DNA from: Acidimicrobiia bacterium
GTDB taxonomy: Bacteria > Actinomycetota > Acidimicrobiia > Spongiisociales > JAHEDJ01
DNA length: 64,000 bases
Direction: 5' to 3'
NCBI GenBank assembly: GCA_029210695.1
Contig: JARGFH010000009.1
Span: forward strand, 1 to 64,000
Shown here: one piece after another, positions 18,971-27,572 of the stretch
Layout of the letters: each line of letters begins with the position of its first letter
How positions within the stretch are numbered: position 1 is the stretch's first letter
Notes under the pieces: model-generated
What the model saw: only the letters and a program-made list of their open reading frames with translations
What the model was told of the DNA's origin: nothing
Database searches by the model: none
Position numbers and translations under genes: made by a program

Positions 18971-20305
18971 TCAGACCCGCGCCAAGAACCCCGCCACGAC
19001 TTCATCGAGCAGTTGGTAGGTGCGGTGCAGGGACTCCACGCTCACCCGCTCATTCCTCCCGTGGAACATGCCGAGGAACTCCGGGAAGTCGATGCGCTCG
19101 TCGTACCAGCCGACGCCGTAGCCCACCGCTCCTCGCTCGCGAAAGAACCTGAGATCGGTGGTCACCGGAGTCAAGGTCGGCACCACCCGGCGTGAGCCCG
19201 CCAGCAGACCGAAAGCGTCGACAATCGCCTCCCACAACGGCCCGTTCGGCGCGCTCGACGAGGCTTGGTGATCCATCACCGGAGCGACCGCGATCCGATC
19301 CCGATCGGCGCCGAGGACCTTGGAGAGGTGATCGTCGACCGTCGATCCGTCCTGGCCGGGCAATGCCCGGAAGTCGACTTCGGCGTGACCAGCTTCCGGG
19401 ATCACGTTGCTCTTCACTCCTGACTGCAACACGGTCGGGCTGACCGTGAGATGCGTGCATGCGTGTACGAACCTGGCTAACCCCATCGACTCAGCTGCCA
19501 GGTCTTCGACCACCTGATCGATGAGTTCGGGATCCAGCCAGGCAGTCGCCTGCTCGTCCGGCAACCCCAAGCCGGCCACGAACTCCCGCCACTCATCAGA
19601 GATCAAGACGGGCGCGGGAGCCTCGGCCAACCCCGCCATCGCACGAGCCAATGGCACCAGGGCGTTATCGGTTCCGTACGGCTGACTACCGTGACCCGGG
19701 GTACCGGTCGACTCGAGCGTTCGCCAGAATGGGCCCTTCTCGCCGACGTTCACCGGAAATACAGGGGACTCGGTCAGCCGGATAGCCGGATAAGCCACTT
19801 CGTTCAACACGTACTCACAGGCAATCTCGCCCCAGTGATGTTCTGTCAGGTACTTCGCACCGAATCTCGCTCCCGCTTCCTCATCGGCGACGGCGAGAAA
19901 CAGGAGATCTCCTGCAGGCTGCGGAGCTTCGCCGGACAGGTACCGATTGAAGACGGCCGCCATGGCGGTCGTCACGTTCAGCATGTCCACTGCTCCGCGC
20001 CCCCAAACGAACCTGTCATGGACTCGACCGCCGAACGGATCATGGTCCCACCCGGTTCGATCGGCCGGAACGACATCGAGGTGGCCCATGAGCATCAGTC
20101 TCGGCGCCGCCGGGTTTCTCCCCGGTACCCTGTACAGGACGCTCTGACGGCCGGGGTGGGGTTCGAAAACCGTCCCGGCCTCCCCGAAGAAACCGGCCAG
20201 CGTCTCCACCGACCGGTGCTCGTAGCCGCTCTCAGGAGTGCCGTCGTTGATGCACTGATTGCGGATCAGCATTCCGAGCAGATCGGCCAGAACCTCGCTC
20301 TCCAT
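18971..20305 (-). CDS. M20-family metallopeptidase
   Basis: A 444-residue peptidase or deacylase of the ArgE/DapE/CPG2 type. Metal ligands are visible in MGHLDVVPAD, GRGAVDM, ADEEAG (catalytic and bridging Glu) and FHGRNERVS near the C terminus; the dimerisation lid is in between. It probably cleaves a peptide or N-acyl amino acid. ATG 20305 overlaps the stop of the NUDIX gene (TGATG), so it is the last gene of a coupled run from DUF4193. The exact substrate is not evident. Confidence 0.92.
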   Translation of the reverse strand: MESEVLADLLGMLIRNQCINDGTPESGYEHRSVETLAGFFGEAGTVFEPHPGRQSVLYRVPGRNPAAPRLMLMGHLDVVPADRTGWDHDPFGGRVHDRFVWGRGAVDMLNVTTAMAAVFNRYLSGEAPQPAGDLLFLAVADEEAGARFGAKYLTEHHWGEIACEYVLNEVAYPAIRLTESPVFPVNVGEKGPFWRTLESTGTPGHGSQPYGTDNALVPLARAMAGLAEAPAPVLISDEWREFVAGLGLPDEQATAWLDPELIDQVVEDLAAESMGLARFVHACTHLTVSPTVLQSGVKSNVIPEAGHAEVDFRALPGQDGSTVDDHLSKVLGADRDRIAVAPVMDHQASSSAPNGPLWEAIVDAFGLLAGSRRVVPTLTPVTTDLRFFRERGAVGYGVGWYDERIDFPEFLGMFHGRNERVSVESLHRTYQLLDEVVAGFLARV

Positions 20306-20712
20306 CAACGTCTCCTGAGCAGGTCGATCAGTTCATGCATGGAGGAGGTCACCGGAAGGTCTGAAACCTCGTCCAACCCGACCCATGCCGCGTTCGCCGC
20401 GTCGTCTCCGGGAGTCAGCGTCCCTCCGACGACCGCTGCTTCGAAATCCATCAAGATGAAATGCCAGTCGGGTCCGATAGTTTGACCGCTCCAGACCAGC
20501 TCGCCGACCTCAACGACGAGCCCGGTTTCTTCATAGACTTCACGGACGACCGCATCCTCGAGCCGCTCACCCCAGCGAACCTTGCCGCCCGGAACGGCCC
20601 ACTCACCGGCCCTGGGCGGCCGGCCACGTTCGACCATCAATAGGGCGCCGTCGCGTACGATCACTGCTCCGACTCCCACCCGGGGAAACCGGATCGGATC
20701 GTCCCTGGTCAC
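20305..20712 (-). CDS. NUDIX hydrolase (MutT-like)
   Basis: A 135-residue NUDIX protein with the box GGKVRWGERLEDAVVREVYEETGL fully conserved (about residues 42-65). The GVGAVIVRDGALLMVERG beta strands resemble MutT/ADPR-type enzymes. It overlaps the GNAT gene by 4 bp and the M20 gene by one base. The substrate, presumably a nucleoside diphosphate derivative, is not known. Confidence 0.88.
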   Translation of the reverse strand: MTRDDPIRFPRVGVGAVIVRDGALLMVERGRPPRAGEWAVPGGKVRWGERLEDAVVREVYEETGLVVEVGELVWSGQTIGPDWHFILMDFEAAVVGGTLTPGDDAANAAWVGLDEVSDLPVTSSMHELIDLLRRR

Positions 20713-21179
20713 CGCTTTCTCCGATGCATGATGATGGAACGGGCGGAGAACCCGGAGCGCTCGAAGAAGTTTTTGGCAAGCCGGTGGCCCGGCAAAACCG
20801 GTGCGTCGAATCGTTCCGCGCCGACGGCGGTGAGATCGGCCAACGCAACGTCGAGCATTGCCTCGGCAATGCCGACTTCGCGGGCTTCCAGTTCGGTGAA
20901 AATGAAGTCGATCACGCCGACCTCCTCGCCGCCGGCCTGTACGAGAAGCGGACGGAGGCGTGAAATCAGAAAACCGACCGGGACTTCGTCGATCATTCCC
21001 AGATACACGTGGTAATCGGTTGACTCAACTCGATCGCTGAGCGAGCCCTCAATCGGCTCATCGAGACCGTCGGCAACGGGCCACATCCCATGGAGTTCGA
21101 CCATCTCGAGTTCAAGACGGCGATACAGTCGAACCAGTTCGGGGAGATCGGTTGGTTCGGCTCTGCGTACGTTGATCAC
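20709..21179 (-). CDS. GNAT-family N-acetyltransferase
   Basis: A 156-residue protein with the GNAT fold: N-terminal VRRAEPTDLPELVRLYR, a central strand ending VGVIDFIFTELEAREVGIAEAML (acetyl-CoA loop region) and a C-terminal KNFFERSGF typical of GNATs. GTG 21179 overlaps the stop of the mannose synthase gene as GTGA, which fixes the start. The loop lacks the textbook R/Q-x-x-G-x-G/A, so activity and substrate are uncertain. Confidence 0.78.
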   Translation of the reverse strand: MINVRRAEPTDLPELVRLYRRLELEMVELHGMWPVADGLDEPIEGSLSDRVESTDYHVYLGMIDEVPVGFLISRLRPLLVQAGGEEVGVIDFIFTELEAREVGIAEAMLDVALADLTAVGAERFDAPVLPGHRLAKNFFERSGFSARSIIMHRRKR

Positions 21180-21907
21180 CCTGGCGAGCGTAGTCGACCG
21201 AAGCGCCGTGACACTGCCCAGCGTGTCACGAGCCACATCGCCTCCGCCACTATTGCGTTGCTCATCTTCGACGTGCCGAATTTCCGGTCTCGAAACGAGA
21301 TAGGCACTTCCTCAATCCGGCACCCCTCATCTGCAGCCCGCATCGCCAGCTCGACCTGGAAGGCGTAGCCCGATGCCCCGCAGGTTTCGGCATGTAGCCG
21401 GCGGAGGCAATCCGCCCGGTAGGCGCGAAACCCGGCGGTGGCGTCGTGCGTGGAAAGGCCGAGGGCAATTCGAGCGTAGAGGTTGCCGCCCCTTGAGAGG
21501 AACCGACGGTGCCACGGCCAGTCGGGAGTTGATCCACCCGGCACGTAGCGGCTGCCCAGCGCCAGGTCGGCACCTCCCTCGAGGGCCCCGATCAAGCGCG
21601 GGAGATCGTTCGGGTCGTGGGAGAAGTCGGCATCCATCTCGCACACGACCGCCGCCCCTCCTTCCAGGGCCACAGCAAACCCCTCTGCGTAGGCAGGTCC
21701 CAGCCCCTGCTTCGTTGAGCGGTGGACGACGTCCATCAACGTATGCTGGGAAGCGAGCTCGTCGGCGAGTGTTCCGGTCCCATCTGGCGAACCGTCGTCA
21801 ACGATCAGCAGCCGGTATCCGTGGGACAGCACCGCGGTCACCAGATCCGGCAGGTTCTGTCGTTCGTTGTAGGTGGGGACTACGACGGTGACGGGGTCAA
21901 GACGCAC
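21176..21907 (-). CDS. Polyprenol monophosphomannose synthase-like GT2 glycosyltransferase
   Basis: A 243-residue GT2 enzyme: VVVPTYNERQNLPDL, VDDGSPDGT, MDADFSHDP (the DXD-like metal site) and GSRYVPGG, all typical of DPM1/Ppm1. It transfers mannose from GDP-mannose to polyprenyl phosphate, donor for lipomannan-like glycans and protein O-mannosylation in actinobacteria. The start is GTG 21907, overlapping DUF4193 by 11 bp. A possible user, the GT87-like membrane enzyme, lies at 51421-52542. Confidence 0.9.
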   Translation of the reverse strand: MRLDPVTVVVPTYNERQNLPDLVTAVLSHGYRLLIVDDGSPDGTGTLADELASQHTLMDVVHRSTKQGLGPAYAEGFAVALEGGAAVVCEMDADFSHDPNDLPRLIGALEGGADLALGSRYVPGGSTPDWPWHRRFLSRGGNLYARIALGLSTHDATAGFRAYRADCLRRLHAETCGASGYAFQVELAMRAADEGCRIEEVPISFRDRKFGTSKMSNAIVAEAMWLVTRWAVSRRFGRLRSPG

Positions 21908-22310
21908 AATCTAAGCAGATCATCTTGCGCCGATTCGCCAGCTGGCTCGTCCGCTTGACGAGAAAACATGAGGAGCAGACGAACTCATCGACCTGCGCCT
22001 GCTGGGCATCGATATTCATCGTCAATTCCTCTCGACGAATCGCCCGCAGCTCGGCAACCTCATCGATGAGCAGCGCTTCGGCCACTTCGTCGTCCAGCAA
22101 CTCGAGTTCCTCGGCTTCGAGTTCGTCGAGCGCTTCGGTCTCCGTCTCGATCTCCGTCTCGTCGTCTTCGTCGTCGATGACCTCGTCGTCGACGATGTCA
22201 TCCACCTCGCTCACCACGTCTTCATCGAGGTCCGCATCCTCATCAAAGTCCTCTTCGACGTCGTCTTCGAGTACTTCGTCGGGGTCTGTCAAAACATCAT
22301 CCTGTGCCAT
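21897..22310 (-). CDS. DUF4193 family acidic zinc-ribbon protein
   Basis: A 137-residue protein. Residues 1 to about 85 are extremely rich in Asp and Glu; the C terminus carries the family motif DEFVCSSCFLVKRTSQLA and a second CxxC (MICLDCAS), which together form a zinc ribbon. DUF4193 is restricted to actinobacteria and its function is unknown. ATG 22310 is chosen for its GAAGAGG ribosome binding site; ATG 22322 is the alternative. Confidence 0.85.
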   Translation of the reverse strand: MAQDDVLTDPDEVLEDDVEEDFDEDADLDEDVVSEVDDIVDDEVIDDEDDETEIETETEALDELEAEELELLDDEVAEALLIDEVAELRAIRREELTMNIDAQQAQVDEFVCSSCFLVKRTSQLANRRKMICLDCAS

Positions 22311-22333
22311 GGCCTCTTCCATCGAGCGGCCGG

Positions 22334-22339
22334 AGTATA
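22334..22339 (-). promoter_or_regulatory. Putative -10 element for the DUF4193 gene run
   Basis: A near-perfect TATACT on the minus strand, 11 nt before ATG 22322 and 23 nt before ATG 22310. Confidence 0.5.
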
Positions 22340-22417
22340 GGTTGCTGAGCCGGGTCCGTGACGCCACGGGCGATTTCGTTCCGGCCGCCGGCTCGAGGCA
22401 GTATCGACCGGTGAACG

Positions 22418-23302
22418 TCAGATCTTGAATTCGATGGCATTTGGCACCATATACGCCTTGAGGGGAGTCATGCCCAGTGGCTCACCGTCGACCTCGACCG
22501 GCCATGGGATCTCCGTCTCGATCGAGACAGAGGCCGCCGGCATCCGGTGAACACCGGGGTGGTTCCCGTGCATGCCCACCTTGATCTTCCGGAACAGCGG
22601 AACGGCAGACCTGCGCAACACCGAAAACGCCTGAACATCGAGCTTGCCGTCCCGGAGTGAGGCTCGAGGAGCGATATTGAGCCCTCCTCCGAAGAACTGA
22701 CCGTTAGCCGCCACGACTGCCAGTGCGGGGCCTTCGAAAGACCTCAACCCCGCCTCGATCTTGACCATGGCCGGCCGAAAACGCGGCAAGGTAGCCCAGA
22801 AAGCGATCTGGTACTTGGCAGCGCCGATGCGACGCGGAAGTCGCTCGGCGATTCCTGCCGTCGCAGCTCCCAGTCCAGCCTGAACCTCGTTGATGAAAGC
22901 ACGCTTGCCCCAGGAGCCCTCTGCGATGCCGACATCGACCGGATAGGTGCGCTCACCAACAAGATGGGCGGCAGCCTCTTCGAGTCGCTGCGGCAACGCG
23001 AACGTCCTGGCGAAATCGGAACCGGTCCCCGACGGCAATAACCCAACAACGGGCGGCGCGCTCCAAGTCCTCTGCATCAGGGCATCGACAACCACGTTGA
23101 GGGTGCCGTCTCCTCCTACAACGGCGAAACGGGTCCAGCCCGCGGCAGCGGCGGAAAGGGTCTGCTCTCGCATCGCCTCGATTCCGTCCGGGGATTCGGC
23201 ATCTGACTCGAGTCCAAATGCGGTCAAAGCGTCGCGGGCCCGGTCCTCGAGGCGACGCCGGTCACCTGCCCGGGCGTTGACCATCACTTTCCAGGCCGTC
23301 AT
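22418..23302 (-). CDS. Diacylglycerol/lipid kinase family protein (YegS/DagK)
   Basis: A 294-residue DAGK-catalytic-domain protein: VMVNARAGDR at the N terminus, VVGGDGTLN (about residues 62-70) and LPSGTGSDFAR, which bind ATP and metal. It phosphorylates a lipid alcohol such as diacylglycerol or a polyprenol. ATG 23302 overlaps the helY stop by 4 bp, so it is the last gene of the tatA-tatC-helY run. Confidence 0.9.
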   Translation of the reverse strand: MTAWKVMVNARAGDRRRLEDRARDALTAFGLESDAESPDGIEAMREQTLSAAAAGWTRFAVVGGDGTLNVVVDALMQRTWSAPPVVGLLPSGTGSDFARTFALPQRLEEAAAHLVGERTYPVDVGIAEGSWGKRAFINEVQAGLGAATAGIAERLPRRIGAAKYQIAFWATLPRFRPAMVKIEAGLRSFEGPALAVVAANGQFFGGGLNIAPRASLRDGKLDVQAFSVLRRSAVPLFRKIKVGMHGNHPGVHRMPAASVSIETEIPWPVEVDGEPLGMTPLKAYMVPNAIEFKI

Positions 23303-25836
23303 TGTTGTCCTCCTGCCGCGACCACGCCACGATCGACGGTCCGAATCGCTTCTCGAGCCAGACTCGCCAGGGCCGGGAACCCGTCCCTGAGCTGCCGGAG
23401 CAAGTCGAGCACTTGCCGCAGATTACGCACGAAGTCCCCTGCCGCGACGTCCTCGTCCTCGAGAACATCCTCGAGCGTAGCCCCGGAAGCCCAGGCAAAT
23501 ACCGTGTCGGCGTATCCCGGTTCGGGTCGACGCGTGGGTTTCAGGCGCCGGTTGGACTCTTCCTCGGTCAGAACCCGCCACGTTCGTTCGATCGCCTTCC
23601 AGCTGTCGCCGAACCGGACCGTTGGGGCCCGAAATCCCTCTCCGGCTCCGCGCGGGTCGTAGACGAATACGGACACCACGGCTGCCAGCTCGGCTGCCGA
23701 CAACCCGTCGAAGACTCCTGTGCGAATCGATTCGGCCAGCAAGAGGTCCAATTCGTTGTAGACGATCCGAAGCCGCTCCCCCGCTTCACTGAGGCTCCAG
23801 CCGCGCACGTATCCCCGTGCCTCGAGGAGATCCAGGATCGAATCGAATTCCTCGATCAAATCCGACTCGCCGGCCCCCAGCCGCTTGCGCCTGCGAGCCA
23901 GGTCTTTCTCCAGCCGCAAAGCCTTCTGCGCAGTCCGAACGTGCTCGGTGACATCAGGGCACGCAGACACAGGATGCCCGCCTGCACGCTCCGATATGGT
24001 CCAACCGAGCACCTCTTCGACCTCGGGTTCAAAACCCTGTAGAAGGCGACCGACGCGATGATGGAATCGTTGATCCTTAGGACGGTACGGCTGCGGAAGC
24101 CGCACGCGGCCGAGGCGGGCTGTTCCGGGAGCGAGGTCGCGGAGGCGAATCCTCCGCAGCTTGCCGGTATCGCTCACGACAACGATCCGTGGGTCGGCGG
24201 ACCGCCACCGATCACGCTGCAGAACAACGGTACGATCTCTTCCCCGGTCACCGAACTGTTCGATCACGTCACCGGCCTCGAGGTCCAACACACCGCGCTC
24301 GGACCGTGCAGGCGCCTCCCCTGCCAACCCCACGAACTCGAACACGTCGCCGCGTTCACAAGCGGCCCGGGACCGCAATTGGGCGAGCTCTGCTTCGAGC
24401 CTATCGATGGATTCCTTCGCCGCTTTCGCAGAACTACGCCGCTGGAATTGGGCAAACGAGGACTCGAGCAAGCGCTCCGCCTCAACCTGTGGGTAGTTGG
24501 CAACGAGATTGGCAGCCATGTTGTAGGTGGGACGGAAGCTCGATCGGAGTGGATGCGCTCCCATCCCGGCGATTGAGGAGACCCGATCGAAACCGACAAA
24601 CGGGGAGTAGAGCGAGATCCCGTAACCGTGATCGTCGATTCCACGCCGTCCGGCCCGGCCGGTGAGCTGGGTGTAATCACCCGATCGAAGCAGCTCGTGC
24701 GTTTCTCCGTTGAACTTGCTCATGCTCTCCAGCACAACCGTCCTGGCCGGCATGTTGATGCCGAGCGCCAGCGTCTCAGTGGCGAACACCACTTTGACCA
24801 GACCCGCCGCGAAGGCCTCCTCGACGCTCTCCTTGAAAGCCGGCACCATTCCTGCGTGATGAGCTGCGACGCCCGACTCCAACTGGGCCACCCATCGTTC
24901 GTATCCGAGCGCCTGCAGGTCCCGGGTGGCCAGATGTGCCGTCCGGCGCTCGACGATCTCCCGCAACGACTGGCTATCACCATCGCCGCCCAGTCGAAGA
25001 CCGGCAGAAGCCAGAGTGGCGGCGGCACTGTCGCACCCTGCTCTACTGAAGATGAAGTAGATCGCGGGCAGCATCTCGGCCCGGGCGAGTTGGTCAACGA
25101 CGTCGAACCTGCGAGGAGTCACGAATCTCCGGCGCCGCCCCTTGCGCTGGCTGAGGAGTCGCTCGATCGCGTGGTTGGGGCGTTTTGCCCCGTCGCCGAC
25201 AAACATCGGGAAGAGTTTGAGAGGGTCTTCTGCCCAGAGGTCCTTGAGGAAATAAAGGCTCTCGAGCGGAACGGGACGCTCGGACTCAACCACCAGCGAT
25301 GTCGGGCCTCGCCGCTCTCTCACCCAGTCGGCCAGTTCCCCCGCATTCGCAATCGTGGCCGAGAGGCAGACCAGCCGGATCTGCGGAGGGGCGTGGATGA
25401 TGATCTCTTCCCAGACCGGGCCACGAACCTGATCCTGTAGGTAGTGGACTTCGTCGAGCACGACGCTTTCGACGTCGACCAGCCCGGGAGTTTCCTGGTA
25501 GATCATGTTCCGCAGCACTTCGGTCGTCATCACAACCACCGGGGCATCGCCGTTGATGGAGTTGTCTCCGGTCAGCAATCCGACTCGTTTCTCGCCGTAG
25601 ACGGCGACGAACTCGGCGAACTTCTGGTTGCTCAGAGCTTTGATCGGGGTCGTGTAGAACGCCCGCTTGCCGCGTTCGACGGCTCGGTAGACCGCCGCCT
25701 CCGCGATCAGAGTCTTGCCTGCTCCGGTCGGCGCAGACACGACAACGGATTCGTTGCGCTCGAGTATTTCGAAGGCCTGGCGTTGAAAACGATCCGGAGT
25801 GAAGTCCAACTGCGATATGTACGCGCCCAGACTCAT
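23299..25836 (-). CDS. helY: Ski2/Mtr4-like DEAH-box RNA helicase HelY
   Basis: An 845-residue superfamily 2 helicase. Walker A is APTGAGKT (residues 35-42), motif II DEVH (128-131), motif III SAT, motif VI QLTGRAGRRG. A C-terminal region of about 300 residues carries an arch/DSHCT-type domain (…DPRGAGEGF… and flanking helices). In mycobacteria helY follows tatA-tatC next to pafABC, exactly as here. ATG 25836 overlaps the tatC stop as ATGA. It probably acts in RNA turnover; the biological substrate is unknown. Confidence 0.93.
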   Translation of the reverse strand: MSLGAYISQLDFTPDRFQRQAFEILERNESVVVSAPTGAGKTLIAEAAVYRAVERGKRAFYTTPIKALSNQKFAEFVAVYGEKRVGLLTGDNSINGDAPVVVMTTEVLRNMIYQETPGLVDVESVVLDEVHYLQDQVRGPVWEEIIIHAPPQIRLVCLSATIANAGELADWVRERRGPTSLVVESERPVPLESLYFLKDLWAEDPLKLFPMFVGDGAKRPNHAIERLLSQRKGRRRRFVTPRRFDVVDQLARAEMLPAIYFIFSRAGCDSAAATLASAGLRLGGDGDSQSLREIVERRTAHLATRDLQALGYERWVAQLESGVAAHHAGMVPAFKESVEEAFAAGLVKVVFATETLALGINMPARTVVLESMSKFNGETHELLRSGDYTQLTGRAGRRGIDDHGYGISLYSPFVGFDRVSSIAGMGAHPLRSSFRPTYNMAANLVANYPQVEAERLLESSFAQFQRRSSAKAAKESIDRLEAELAQLRSRAACERGDVFEFVGLAGEAPARSERGVLDLEAGDVIEQFGDRGRDRTVVLQRDRWRSADPRIVVVSDTGKLRRIRLRDLAPGTARLGRVRLPQPYRPKDQRFHHRVGRLLQGFEPEVEEVLGWTISERAGGHPVSACPDVTEHVRTAQKALRLEKDLARRRKRLGAGESDLIEEFDSILDLLEARGYVRGWSLSEAGERLRIVYNELDLLLAESIRTGVFDGLSAAELAAVVSVFVYDPRGAGEGFRAPTVRFGDSWKAIERTWRVLTEEESNRRLKPTRRPEPGYADTVFAWASGATLEDVLEDEDVAAGDFVRNLRQVLDLLRQLRDGFPALASLAREAIRTVDRGVVAAGGQQ

Positions 25837-26543
25837 TTGCGCAGGGTCCACCTGATCAGCCAGATCGTTATCTCATACAGCAGGTAAAGGGGTCCGCTCA
25901 GCAGGAGCAGCGTGTAGGGATCTCCGGTCGGCGTCACCACCGCGGCCACGATGACGATGATGGTGATTGCCCACCGGCGTGACCCGGCCAGCTTCTCCGA
26001 GGTGATCAGACCTGCTGCGGCGGCGGCGTAGAGGAACACCGGGAACTCAAACGAGAGCCCGAACACGAGCATCACCATGGTTACGAACTTCAAGTACTCC
26101 GTTATCTGCAGCCGGAACTCGACCTCGAGCACGGAGGCAAAGAATTCGAGGCCGCGCGGCAGAATCCAGTATGCGAACACGACGCCGCCCAGAAAGAGGA
26201 TGACAAGAGCGGTGACGATTGGAATCGTCCAGCGGCGCTCCCGGGGGCTCAACGCAGGGTTGATGAACGCCCAGATTTGATACAGCAGGATCGGGCTGGC
26301 CAGCAACACCCCACCGAAGAACGCGATCCGCATCGCAGCCCCGAATGCTTCTGTTGGCTTCAGGGCTATCAGCTCCCCGGCCCCGCCGATGTCCCGGTAG
26401 GGCTGGACCAACACGTCGAGAATCCAGTCGCGGAAGACGAAGGCGACGATCGACGTGATGAGGAGGACAACTGCCGACTTGACGACCCGCCAGCGGAACT
26501 CCTCGAGGTGTTCGAGAATGGTCTGTCGGCGCTCGTCGTTCAA
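25833..26543 (-). CDS. tatC: Sec-independent translocase TatC
   Basis: A 236-residue integral membrane protein with six hydrophobic segments. Family markers are the N-terminal HLEEFRWRV (signal-peptide receptor region with the conserved Glu) and FAYWILPRGLEFF, YLKFV and TPTGDPYT. TatC recognises twin-arginine signal peptides and works with TatA. The start is TTG 26543, overlapping the tatA stop as TTGA; the longer frame to 26645 is antisense-like sequence within tatA. Confidence 0.95.
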   Translation of the reverse strand: MNDERRQTILEHLEEFRWRVVKSAVVLLITSIVAFVFRDWILDVLVQPYRDIGGAGELIALKPTEAFGAAMRIAFFGGVLLASPILLYQIWAFINPALSPRERRWTIPIVTALVILFLGGVVFAYWILPRGLEFFASVLEVEFRLQITEYLKFVTMVMLVFGLSFEFPVFLYAAAAAGLITSEKLAGSRRWAITIIVIVAAVVTPTGDPYTLLLLSGPLYLLYEITIWLIRWTLRK

Positions 26544-26977
26544 TCCGGCTCCCCGTCGAGCAGGTCCTCGCCGGATTCGATTCGATCCAAATCCTCCAAT
26601 GCATCGCCCGGTGTCGGCCCCGAGTCGGCAACAGGTCCCACCCAATCGGCCGACGCAAGCTGTTCGACCTCCTTCAGGTCGTCCTTGAGTTGGTCGAGCG
26701 GCTCGGCGAGGTCCTTCTTCATTGCTTCGACGGGACCCTGGATCTCCTTCTTGAGGTCCTGCATCGGACCAATCAGATCCTGGGTGATCTCCTTGAGAGG
26801 CTCATTGATTGCCGATACCTCGCGTTCGATGCCCCGGCGGAACTCACGGGAGATCGTTCGCAGTTCGCGCGCCCACTTGCCTGCCGTTCTACTGATCTCA
26901 GGCAGCCGTTTTGGGCCAAAGGCGATCAGCACGACCAGACCGATGACGGCGAACTCGGTTAGAGAGACATCAGGCAT
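26540..26977 (-). CDS. tatA: Sec-independent translocase TatA/TatB
   Basis: A 145-residue protein: one N-terminal transmembrane helix (residues 6-20), the hinge FGPKRLPE and a long amphipathic, charged tail. The tail is longer than usual for TatA and closer to TatB; only one TatA/B gene is seen beside tatC. ATG 26977 is chosen over GTG 26983 because a TAGCAT hexamer lies 6 nt upstream, the leaderless pattern seen at ispH. Confidence 0.92.
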   Translation of the reverse strand: MPDVSLTEFAVIGLVVLIAFGPKRLPEISRTAGKWARELRTISREFRRGIEREVSAINEPLKEITQDLIGPMQDLKKEIQGPVEAMKKDLAEPLDQLKDDLKEVEQLASADWVGPVADSGPTPGDALEDLDRIESGEDLLDGEPD

Positions 26978-26983
26978 ATGCAC

Positions 26984-26989
26984 ATGCTA
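26984..26989 (-). promoter_or_regulatory. Putative -10 element for leaderless tatA
   Basis: TAGCAT on the minus strand, exactly 6 nt before ATG 26977. It would drive tatA-tatC-helY-dagK. Confidence 0.45.
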
Positions 26990-27088
26990 GGAGGATCGTG
27001 CGCCTGGTCGACGCGAAGATGAGCGGAATCACATGGAAGGGACGGCCGGCCCACCAACCGGATCCCCGAAGGCTCGAGAACCTGTCGG

Positions 27089-27379
27089 TCAGGTGGCGAG
27101 GAGGCGGACGAGGTCTTCTTCGTCGCGCAGTGCTACGGCAAATGCGGCGATCTCGTCTTCTGTGATCGGATCTGTCGGGAGCACGTCGTAGGCGACGCCG
27201 GTGGCGAGCAGCACACTCACGACTCGAGCGTTCGCCGGGCGCCGCTGGATGTGATCGCAGGCCGGGCATGTGAACCGGTAGTTTCCTGCATCTTTCATCG
27301 GGTCGAGTTCGAGTCGCAGATCCTTGGGATGCAGCTCGATGTCTCCGCACAGCCGACAGGTGGTTTTGATGGTGGTCAT
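27089..27379 (-). CDS. Hypothetical zinc-ribbon protein between pafC and tatA
   Basis: A 96-residue protein starting MTTIKTTCRLCGD. Two CxxC pairs (TCRLCG at residues 8-11 and TCPACD near 40) should form a zinc ribbon; the acidic C-terminal half has no recognised domain. GGAG lies 11 nt before the ATG. The gene sits between the pafC terminator-like hairpin and tatA, so it may be transcribed alone. No function is proposed. Confidence 0.7.
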   Translation of the reverse strand: MTTIKTTCRLCGDIELHPKDLRLELDPMKDAGNYRFTCPACDHIQRRPANARVVSVLLATGVAYDVLPTDPITEDEIAAFAVALRDEEDLVRLLAT

Positions 27380-27537
27380 CTTGTTGGGTTCTCCGCAACC
27401 GCTTGTTGCCAGAGATATCGGTGATAGACAGCTGAAACTGAAGAGGTTTCGCGAAGCCATTCGGGGAAGCCATCCGACTCGGACCCGCCTCGGCGCGGCT
27501 CACACCCTGGTCGGCAGGTCTTGAGTTCCGGCCGAGG

Positions 27538-27572
27538 CCGGTACGCCCCGGCGCTACGCCGGGGCGTACCGG
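27538..27572 (-). terminator. Perfect 16-bp hairpin at the end of pafC
   Basis: CCGGTACGCCCCGGCG (27538-27553) pairs perfectly with CGCCGGGGCGTACCGG (27557-27572) around a 3-nt loop. The loop, 27554-27556, is the TAG stop codon of pafC. There is no U tract downstream, as in many actinobacterial hairpin terminators. Confidence 0.75.

Noticed and set aside
18956-18985. Inverted repeat TTGGCGC/GCGCCAA between the Ste24 and M20 genes as terminator
   Set aside because: The stem has only 7 bp with a 16-nt loop; too weak to report as a feature.
26986-27100. Plus-strand gene starting at the AGGAGG near 26990
   Set aside because: The AGGAGG is the complement of the tatA upstream region; the frame behind it lies antisense to the zinc-ribbon gene and has no recognisable features.
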